A stretch of 64,000 nt of DNA from assembly GCA_014584705.1 (NCBI GenBank), contig JACTMJ010000016.1, forward strand, positions 1 through 64,000, in the 5' to 3' direction. The position numbers and the translations under genes were made by a program. The notes beneath the pieces were generated by a model. That model was given only the letters and a program-made list of their open reading frames with translations, was not told the origin of the DNA and searched no databases. The stretch is from Acidobacteriota bacterium. Lineage in GTDB: Bacteria; Acidobacteriota; Terriglobia; Bryobacterales; Bryobacteraceae. Below, in pieces: positions 55,809-64,000 of this stretch (its first letter is position 1; each line of letters begins with the position of its first letter).

Positions 55809-56864
55809 TTACGGAATGGATTCGATCCGGTATTCGGGTTTCGGAGGCGAGGGCCGGAAGGATTCCAAGTGCCTCTCGACGATGCGACCGGGCAGAAGTC
55901 TTGAGGCTTGCCGCAGGATGGCCCGCAGATCGTCCGGCGATCCCATCGCGCGGAGGTTCAAGAGCAGTTCGTGTCGCGTATCGGGTGAGGCCGTCAGATC
56001 TCCGTCCACGGTTGGCTCGTCCCCGTTGCGGCAGAGGCTGGCCTTGATTGTGCCCGTCACCGCTTTCGCAAGAATCTTGAGATGGGCGATAGCAATGCCC
56101 GCTTGTGTGAGTTGCTCCTCCATGTCGTCCAGAAACGGGCCGACGACTTGAGCGGGGCTGAGCGCTTGCCCAAGCTCCAGGTCCGCCTGCCAGTTCAGCC
56201 AGCCGAGCGCGGCCTCCGCTTCCGCATAGTATTCGTAATCCACTTCGGTCAGCCGCTTGCCGCCCGCCGTCCCACCGGCGAGCACTTCCGCCAGCCACTC
56301 CCTCACGCCTTGCCCCGTCCGCGCGCTGAGGCGCATTGCGTATCCCGCGGGCAGATCGGGAAAGCTCTCCGCGACGTCGGCTTTGTTGTAGCAAACGAGA
56401 TCCGCCTCCGCGATCTGATTGGAGAATAGGTAAGAGAGATACGGATCGGCTTCCGGCGAAAGCAGTTCTCCGGCTCGCAGCGGGTCTACCAGCACGGTGA
56501 ACGGAGCCAGACGATAGTGGTCCCCGAAAAACTGCCGGATCGGCTGCAGGACCGTGGCGGAGACGTCAATGCAACTGCCCACGGGTTCCGCGAGAATTAC
56601 GTCCGGGTCAAACGCGCGCAGGCGATCGGCCGCCGCCATGAGTTCCGACATCCGGCAGCAGAAACAGCCGCCGGTGACTTCTTCCGTCCGCGAGCCCCCG
56701 GCTTGCGCGAGGCGGGTATCCACCAGAGCGCCGCCCTGGTCGTTCGTAATCAGCGCGGCCCGCATGCCGGAATCGCGCAGCAGCGCGGCCGCCTGGACGA
56801 GCAGGGTCGTTTTCCCGGAGCCGAGAAACCCTCCCACGAAGACGATTGTCGGAATCGAAGGCAT
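55809..56864 (-). CDS. CobW/COG0523-type metal GTPase
   Basis: A 351-residue G3E GTPase. P-loop GGFLGSGKTT at 11-20, the metal-binding GCFCC at 66-70, LAEPVGSC, NKAD for guanine specificity, and a CobW C-terminal domain. COG0523 proteins move Zn, Co or Fe to target enzymes. It starts 4 bp after the GH116 gene on the same strand, so the two are co-transcribed. The target metal and client cannot be deduced. No Zur or other metal box was recognised upstream. Confidence 0.9.
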   Translation of the reverse strand: MPSIPTIVFVGGFLGSGKTTLLVQAAALLRDSGMRAALITNDQGGALVDTRLAQAGGSRTEEVTGGCFCCRMSELMAAADRLRAFDPDVILAEPVGSCIDVSATVLQPIRQFFGDHYRLAPFTVLVDPLRAGELLSPEADPYLSYLFSNQIAEADLVCYNKADVAESFPDLPAGYAMRLSARTGQGVREWLAEVLAGGTAGGKRLTEVDYEYYAEAEAALGWLNWQADLELGQALSPAQVVGPFLDDMEEQLTQAGIAIAHLKILAKAVTGTIKASLCRNGDEPTVDGDLTASPDTRHELLLNLRAMGSPDDLRAILRQASRLLPGRIVERHLESFRPSPPKPEYRIESIP

Positions 56865-56868
56865 GCCG

Positions 56869-59637
56869 CTACGCTCGCACTTCCAGGCGGCCGCCCGCGG
56901 GGATCGTCACGGCGTCCTTGAGCGTGAGGACCGAGCGCTTCCCCACTTGGCTAAGCACGTGCTCCAACCGGTTCCCGCTCAGCGTCACGACCGCCTTCGA
57001 TCCCGCGGGCAGCGCCAGATCCACCTCCAGAATGCGGCACGGCAGCGCCCCTTCCTCCACCGTAAGCGTGAATTGCCGCGACGCACCCGCCGACCGCCGG
57101 AAAACGCCCCAGCCCGTTCCGGTGGACCAGAACGAGGAGAACACCGCCCCCGCGGCGCGCGGCGCGGTGATCACCCGCTGTTCATCCCCGCGATACCGGA
57201 AGCCGCTCAGCGCGGCGATGCCGGACCACGCGGACATTGCCCGCGCATAGTGCCGCCCGCATTCGGGTTCATCCCACGGGTTCCGCCGCTCTCCGTCGAA
57301 TCGCCGCCGGACGTCTTCGAATGCCTGAATGCCATCCCGCACTCTGCCGCCGTAGATCAACTGCGCGGCGAAGAGATATTCGATCCCCGTCCAGGCTTCG
57401 GACGAATAGGGAAAGGGAATCCGGGGCCGTTTGCCTTCGGCGTAATCGCAAATCAGGGTTGCCGCTTCGTCGTTCAGGGCGTAGATCCGTTCCACGGAGT
57501 CATGATGCGTCAGGTTCGCGCGCCGGTTGTACTTGTAAATGGACGCGAGTGTCTTCTGAATTTTCGTCGGATCGAGCAGCGGGCCGAGGCCGGCCACGTC
57601 CGCCAGGTACTGGCCGATCAACTGGTCCGTCAGGCAACCCTCCCCCAACTGGAAGTCCGGGTGTTCGGAATCCTCGGCACCGCCGCTCGACCGCAGCGGT
57701 TTCGCGATCCGGTCCACCGGGATTCCCTGCACTCGCTGCACGTAGTGCTCTCCGTTGAACAGGTTCGCGTCGATCCAACGGCTGCCGATCGTAAACAGGC
57801 GGCGGCACTCTTCCGCGAACGCCGCGTCTCCAACCGCCCGGGCCATCTCCTCGGAGGCACGGAGCGCGCCCAGATAATAAACTCCGCACATCGGGTTGGG
57901 GCCGTAGAATTCGACGTCGTAGGTGTTGTGCTGCACCCCTTCCATCACGCCGTCGCGGTTGCCGTCCCATCCGCCCTCGATCCACGCGAACTCGATCGCC
58001 TTCTTCACGCGGGGCCACATCGCGAGGAGCCACGCGCGGTCGCCGAGCATTTGCCAGTCCATGTAGGTCTTGATGATCTGGCCCATGGTGCCGTCCGCCG
58101 CGGTCGTTCCGCCCCGCTGCGACCCTTCGGGCAGATCCAGGCGGATGGGCAGAATGCCGTCCAGCCGTTCGGAGAGTTCGAAGGCGGCCTCCCGCATGGA
58201 GCGCGCCAGTTCGGGGAACACGTGCTGCGTGGTGGTCTCATAGTTCCACACGTGCGTGCAACTCCCGTGGCAGCAGCCACGCTCAGCGGTGATGCCCTCG
58301 AAGCCGCGGAACTTCCCATCCGCGGTGCGGAAGCAGGTGGGCGTAGCGAGGGTGGAGAGGTTCGCCATGGCCGCATCCTTCACCGCGGCGGGCAGCGTGG
58401 TCTCGCGCATCGCGGTCAGGAAGCGGCGCATTCGCCTTTCGAGCGAGGGCAGGTTCCGCGCCGTGTGTGCCGCCGCGTCCCAGGCGCTCGCGAAGCGCTT
58501 GGAATAGTAGTTGCCGATGATAGTGTCCCGTTCCGTTTCCGGGTTCTGGCTATTCCAGCCGCACCAGCCCGGCGTGCGGTTAGGAAAATGCCACGCCAGC
58601 ACGAACGTGTACTCGGCCTCCGCGCCGGCGGAGATCTCCCGCCGCAGGCACAAGCTCCCAACGTGGTTCCGTGCGCCCGTTTCCGGCCCCAGTTCCCCGT
58701 CCGAGGTGAAATCGTCCCAGAACAGCAGCGGACTCGCCCACCACTTGGCGCGGGGCCAGCCCGTCAGGTGTGTCGTCTCGCCTTCCTTCGCCCCCAGCGC
58801 GCCCAGCATGATCGATCCCGCCGAGGGATCTTCGGTCTTCAGCCCCGGGTTCGTCATCTCCAGGCCACGCAATTCGCCTTCAACGCGGAAATGGTTCACT
58901 CGGGCATCCCGGATCTCGGAAGGATGCCGCACGCCGTCCGCACCCGCACCCACCGGGTTCTCGAGGGACCAGGCGATCGACACGTTTGCCACGGATTTCC
59001 CCGGATTCTTCACGCGATACCGCAGCACCGCGACGGGCAGTCCGGATGCGTCCGCATCGAGAGGGATTATCGGCGTGAATGCTTCGAGCGAGACCCGAAC
59101 CGGCAATTCCGGATCGTGGAAATCGATTCGCGCCAACGGATATTCGCCGGTGAAGGTGGCGCTTTCGAGCCGTGTCAGCCCGGAGACCTGATTGGGGTTG
59201 AGGCCGGTGCCGCTCTCGTACGGCGTCATCAAACGCGATTCCAAGACGCGCGCGACGGGCTTCCCCTTGCCCGCCTGTGCGCGGATACAGGGGAACGCGT
59301 AGTTTACCAGCTTGCCCTGACCCGGCCGGTTGAAAATCTCCCAGTCGCGGAGCTGGCCCCGGCCCCCAAGAGCCACGCTTCCCGCCGCCACACCGCCGAG
59401 CGGGAACGCAATCATGGCGAGTTGCGGCCCAGTGAAGCGGCGCGGGTAGGCGATGGCGCGTCGTGAGGCGGCAGTGCCTGCCCCGCCCATGCCCGCCTGG
59501 ATTGGCCCTCTCTGACCCGAACGGGTGGCGTCCGCGGGAGGTGCCTGAGCGTGCGCCTCCGCCGCCGTTCCCGCCAGCACAACGGTCTTCAGAAAATCAC
59601 GACGGCCCGCCGCCTCCGATGAATTCGATCCTGACAT
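56869..59637 (-). CDS. Tat-exported GH116 glycosidase (glucosylceramidase-like)
   Basis: A 922-residue protein resembling GH116 (bile-acid beta-glucosidase/GBA2 type). A twin-arginine signal (GRRDFLKTVVLAGTAA) precedes the N-terminal beta domain (GPQLAMIAFPLGGVAAGSVALG, NRPGQGKLVNYAFPC) and the (alpha/alpha)6 catalytic domain with HVWNYETTTQHVFPEL, FAWIEGGWDGNRDGVMEG and HNTYDVEFYGPNPMCG, blocks that contain the catalytic acids in this family. The ATG at 59637 follows GGGAGA and AGG, giving the signal peptide. It removes beta-linked sugar, perhaps from glycosphingolipids; the ceramidase-like gene at 42154 is a possible functional companion. The CobW-type GTPase is downstream. Confidence 0.88.
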   Translation of the reverse strand: MSGSNSSEAAGRRDFLKTVVLAGTAAEAHAQAPPADATRSGQRGPIQAGMGGAGTAASRRAIAYPRRFTGPQLAMIAFPLGGVAAGSVALGGRGQLRDWEIFNRPGQGKLVNYAFPCIRAQAGKGKPVARVLESRLMTPYESGTGLNPNQVSGLTRLESATFTGEYPLARIDFHDPELPVRVSLEAFTPIIPLDADASGLPVAVLRYRVKNPGKSVANVSIAWSLENPVGAGADGVRHPSEIRDARVNHFRVEGELRGLEMTNPGLKTEDPSAGSIMLGALGAKEGETTHLTGWPRAKWWASPLLFWDDFTSDGELGPETGARNHVGSLCLRREISAGAEAEYTFVLAWHFPNRTPGWCGWNSQNPETERDTIIGNYYSKRFASAWDAAAHTARNLPSLERRMRRFLTAMRETTLPAAVKDAAMANLSTLATPTCFRTADGKFRGFEGITAERGCCHGSCTHVWNYETTTQHVFPELARSMREAAFELSERLDGILPIRLDLPEGSQRGGTTAADGTMGQIIKTYMDWQMLGDRAWLLAMWPRVKKAIEFAWIEGGWDGNRDGVMEGVQHNTYDVEFYGPNPMCGVYYLGALRASEEMARAVGDAAFAEECRRLFTIGSRWIDANLFNGEHYVQRVQGIPVDRIAKPLRSSGGAEDSEHPDFQLGEGCLTDQLIGQYLADVAGLGPLLDPTKIQKTLASIYKYNRRANLTHHDSVERIYALNDEAATLICDYAEGKRPRIPFPYSSEAWTGIEYLFAAQLIYGGRVRDGIQAFEDVRRRFDGERRNPWDEPECGRHYARAMSAWSGIAALSGFRYRGDEQRVITAPRAAGAVFSSFWSTGTGWGVFRRSAGASRQFTLTVEEGALPCRILEVDLALPAGSKAVVTLSGNRLEHVLSQVGKRSVLTLKDAVTIPAGGRLEVRA

Positions 59638-59880
59638 CCTGGTCTCTCCCGCTCTCGCCGCGTCTTGCCGCTCCGGCGGAGTTGCCCCTGCCAGTGAAGC
59701 GATGATGACCAAATTACCATGATGTGATTCAACGGTACGTTCTGCATCACAGGCGATGCTACCTCATCGGCGGGAAGCGGCTATCGGGAGGATTCTGCCG
59801 GGGATAGGAGGGATGAGCGAGGGGCCGCCACTTTCGGAGGCGGTTATGCTGAGGCTGCTTCGGGCAACGGGGATGCCGGC

Positions 59881-59925
59881 GGTGTCCATGGTGTCCATGG
59901 TGTCCATACTGTCCACGGTGTTCGC
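59881..59925 (-). repeat. 9-bp tandem repeat block 1
   Basis: Minus strand repeats of the type GTGGACAC(C), coding (M/V)-D-T/S four to five times in the C-terminal part of the frameshifted gene. Confidence 0.7.
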
Positions 59926-60044
59926 GGATGTGGAGGCATTCTTGGGAGGCTCGACCGGGTGCTGGCTTTGCAGGTCGGAGGGGAAGGCGGAGTCCATCGT
60001 TTCGATCTCGGCGAGGATCTGGCGGTAAGCGAAAACTTCGAGAT

Positions 60045-60190
60045 TGTCCATGGTGTCCACGGTGTTTGCGGCTCCTGCGGTGTTCACCGTGTCTCTGGTG
60101 TTTGTGGTGCTCGCGGTATCGAGCGTGTCCGTTGTGTACACGTTATCTGCATTGTCCTTGGTGTCCACGCTGTCCACGGTGTCCACAGTC
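60045..60190 (-). repeat. 9-bp degenerate tandem repeat block 2
   Basis: About 16 degenerate units coding x-D/N-T (TVDTVDSVDTKDN..., NTAGAANTVDTMD) in the middle of the same gene. The decay of the unit, most third bases changed but Asp/Thr kept, argues the repeat has been under protein-level constraint. Confidence 0.65.
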
Positions 60191-60419
60191 TCTTCGGGGA
60201 CAGGAATGGACATGGGGAGCCAGTGGTCGCCTTTGCGGTTGAGGATGGCGAGGGCGGCGCGGAGGTGCCCTGGGCCAGGAGACCGAGGACGGTTTCCCAC
60301 CAGGATGCGGGGTTCGGTTCGCTTGGCTTGCACGACGCGGATTCCGGCGCGGGATGCGGTTCCGGCGGGGTCTCGGGTGCAATGGTTTCGGACACGGGGA
60401 ATGCGGTTGCGGTGGACAT

Positions 60420-61063
60420 CGTAAGAACTCCTTCGGGTGTGGATGGTGTTGGATGTAGCGGGTTTGGCTCTCCCCCCGCATGGAGAATAGCGGCGACGAG
60501 GGCAAGAGTCTGAAATCGCGAGCGCGAAGCGCTTGATTCGAAGAGGGATAGAAATCGCAAAGTGCGGAACCGGGCGCGGTGCGGGCGGCGATTTGGGGCG
60601 GGATTTCGGTGGCGAGGGCGGTACGGAGACGTCACACCGGCCAAACGGGGCCGGTGCGACATGGACTCGCTGGCGCTCGGCGGCCTTTGCTGGGCGGGGC
60701 TCGGGAGGGGATTGGGTTGGGGTGGCCGAGCGGTCCACGACGCCAGGAACGGGGACCTCGTCGGATGGTGTGACCCTTTACTTGAGATACACAAACCAGG
60801 GGTGGTCCTCCATTCGCCGCGAAGCATTCCGGCGATCTCTCGGAGTGTGTCGCTCGGAAGCCGCCAATCTCGAAATGAGTCGATGGCACGACAAAGTGGT
60901 GCTGGAAGTGATAGCCTTGACCTCTGATTACAGATGCAAGATATTCGATCCACCGTGTTCCTCACACGGGATGGGTTTGTTCTTGCGAACCCAATTCTTG
61001 ACATGCAAGGGATAGTCGCCTCGGTTTGGCCCAAGAGCCAAATCGCACACGTTTACTGGAGAA
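60420..61063. other. Gap before the putative signalling module
   Basis: About 640 bp without a convincing gene. Its left half is GC-rich like the chromosome; from about 60770 on the base composition drops. A perfect TTGACA at 60998-61003 lies 60 bp before the first gene of the module, but the -10 at normal spacing is poor. Possibly the insertion boundary. Confidence 0.4.
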
Positions 61064-61864
61064 GTGAAATACGTCATGAGGCTTTGGGTATCACCGACAA
61101 ATGATCTTGAATCGCTGGAGATTTGCCGGATGTTGAGCGAATCACAGGAGGACTATCTGACAACCGGACAAAGATGGGGTGCAAGCTGGGCTGATCTTGA
61201 GCCGGGCATCACTGCCAGAATCGATGAGTTTCACCGCGAGAACCCATCCTGCCCTGTTTATGGAATCGAACTCCGTGGACCAAGTCCTCCGTTTGCGGAG
61301 AATATCGACCACCATTTGTACAGTGAAGACCGAGGTCGGGGCTTTCCCGCGGAAGACCGCCGTCATCCGCTCACATCGATCGAACAAGTGGCTTCGATTA
61401 TCGGAGTGGAACTCAATCGATTTCAGAGCCTGGTTGCGAAGAACGACTCGGGATACATACCGGCGATGTTGTCATTCGGTGCCTCGAAAGAGGAAATTGA
61501 ATCAATTCGTGAAGCCGACCGCCGGGCACAGGGGCTTACTGAGTCAGACGAGTTGAATGCGAAAGCCGATCTGACTCGGATGGAGAAACGGGGCGATCGC
61601 ATCCGGGTGCGTTGCACGGGTCGGCCGACTTCCGCTCATGTTGACGGTCTTCATGGTTTGGCAACCGAACTCCTGCTGACTTCTCGAGAACAATGGGAAT
61701 ATTACGGGCCTCGATTTCGCAGATTCTTCGCTGTAATGGAGGGAGAAGCATCTTGGCAGGGAGGCACGGCGAGTAACGGCTACGCGGGCGTTCAGAACCC
61801 AACACCGGCATCCCAGGAACTCCTGTTGACGGAATTTTGGAATCCAGCGCCTCCCACCGAGTGA
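61064..61864 (+). CDS. Putative DHH-like phosphoesterase, first gene of a candidate signalling module
   Basis: A 266-residue uncharacterised protein. After a beta strand (VYGIELRG, 66-72) it has ENIDHHLYSED with IDHH at 81-84, the arrangement of the DHH motif of metal-dependent phosphoesterases. It is followed by LTSIEQVASIIGVELN, AKNDSGYIPAML (125-136) and GASKEEIESIREADRRAQG, which read like one conserved domain, then a Gly-rich loop GGTASNGYAG at 233-242. The upstream aspartates of canonical DHH enzymes are not obvious, so the assignment is tentative. Start is a GTG at 61064 (GGAGAA immediately before) or the ATG at 61076. The next gene is 27 bp on, same strand. GC is lower than in the rest of the window, suggesting acquisition. 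It may degrade a nucleotide messenger. Confidence 0.6.
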   Translation: MKYVMRLWVSPTNDLESLEICRMLSESQEDYLTTGQRWGASWADLEPGITARIDEFHRENPSCPVYGIELRGPSPPFAENIDHHLYSEDRGRGFPAEDRRHPLTSIEQVASIIGVELNRFQSLVAKNDSGYIPAMLSFGASKEEIESIREADRRAQGLTESDELNAKADLTRMEKRGDRIRVRCTGRPTSAHVDGLHGLATELLLTSREQWEYYGPRFRRFFAVMEGEASWQGGTASNGYAGVQNPTPASQELLLTEFWNPAPPTE

Positions 61865-61891
61865 CGACACTCTGAGACAATCTCGAAGAAT

Positions 61892-64000
<2,109 letters not shown>

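Larger units (their letters stand above)
59764..60419 (-). pseudogene. Frameshifted gene with (Val/Met)-Asp-Thr repeats
   Basis: A good ribosome site (AAGGAG, 8 nt spacing) precedes an ATG at 60419 encoding MSTATAFPVSETIAPETPP. That frame becomes Pro/Ser-rich nonsense after ...NPASWWETVLGLLAQ (about 60278) and stops at 60084. The frame shifted by -1 continues sensibly as GHLRAALAILNRKGDHWLP, then VDT-type repeats, NLEVFAYRQILAEIE, a second repeat block and a stop at 59764. Joined, this gives about 217 residues. The evident reading is a one-base deletion (or sequencing error) near 60280; no classical slippery heptamer is visible. Family unknown. Confidence 0.45.

Noticed and set aside
54028-56394. 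788-codon minus-strand open frame
   Set aside because: Shadow across mgtE and CobW genes in a different frame; no recognisable domain.
56554-59466. 970-codon plus-strand open frame
   Set aside because: Antisense to the GH116 gene; translation is Arg/Pro/His-rich.
59881-60190. Repeat-rich DNA considered as a CRISPR array
   Set aside because: Units are 9 bp, contiguous and degenerate without spacers; they code for x-Asp-Thr in one frame. No CRISPR-type repeat-spacer pattern is seen anywhere in the window.
59764-60738. 324-codon minus-strand frame read as one intact gene
   Set aside because: Its first half is Pro/Arg-rich and lacks a ribosome site, while the well-placed start at 60419 lies in another frame; a -1 frameshift explains the region better.

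Overview
The window looks like a chromosomal segment of an Acidobacteriota member of the Solibacter/Bryobacter type. The evidence is high GC over most of the length, an Oar-type TonB-dependent receptor with an N-terminal carboxypeptidase-regulatory domain, a VWFA protein of the acidobacterial type, and many Tat- or Sec-exported glycan-active enzymes. These are family-level recognitions from sequence; no search was run.

Layout. 1-1474: the tail of a gene cut by the window edge, then about 1.3 kb without a convincing gene that holds an 81-bp near-identical repeat pair and a 12-bp tandem repeat. 1475-3513: the conserved yceD-rpmF-plsX block (ribosome/lipid housekeeping). 3534-9317: a membrane protein, an exported nitrilase-fold amidohydrolase and a large outer-membrane receptor, all on the minus strand. 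9442-13754: birA, coaX, then a small secreted transpeptidase translationally coupled to a SpoIID-metallopeptidase fusion. 13674-20292 (minus): an envelope operon, DUF1175 - alpha-2-macroglobulin with a thioester - membrane protein, resembling the E. coli yfaT/yfaS pair. 20541-27670: VOC protein, DUF2225 protein, Cdd1-like HhH protein, glutamate dehydrogenase, an NDH-2-like oxidoreductase fused to cyclic-nucleotide and CBS sensor domains, and a CocE/X-Pro peptidase-like hydrolase. 27788-41336: two hybrid histidine kinases, a KDG kinase, the VWFA protein, an S24 peptidase without a DNA-binding domain, a GH51 arabinofuranosidase, a 7Fe-type ferredoxin, a phospholipase-C-like protein and a CPA2 antiporter. 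41836-59637: small Cys protein, ceramidase-like hydrolase, Nudix hydrolase, GTP-type PEP carboxykinase, RmuC, a GH13 sucrose-phosphorylase-like enzyme, a SWIM-SNF2 ATPase, MgtE, and a GH116 - CobW-type GTPase pair.

59764-64000 differs from the rest. A frameshifted gene with (V/M)DT repeats is followed by a stretch of visibly lower GC carrying three co-directional, tightly spaced genes: (i) an uncharacterised protein with an Ile-Asp-His-His motif reminiscent of DHH phosphoesterases, (ii) a 592-residue protein with a long helical part and two C-terminal membrane helices in the arrangement of CorA-type channels but without the GMN loop, and (iii) the start of a protein, cut by the window end, whose first about 95 residues fit a Cas10/Cmr2-type palm domain with GGSI where the active palm has GGDD. 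This looks like a nucleotide-second-messenger defence module (polymerase + membrane effector + possible phosphodiesterase), similar in logic to the Cas10/SAM-AMP/CorA/NrN branch of type III CRISPR. It is the most interesting part of the window. No cas effector-complex genes or CRISPR array are visible, but the module runs off the right edge.

Physiology suggested: a heterotrophic soil-type bacterium that degrades plant and sphingolipid-like glycans, makes sugars by gluconeogenesis (PEPCK, glutamate dehydrogenase), and invests heavily in envelope maintenance and sensing.
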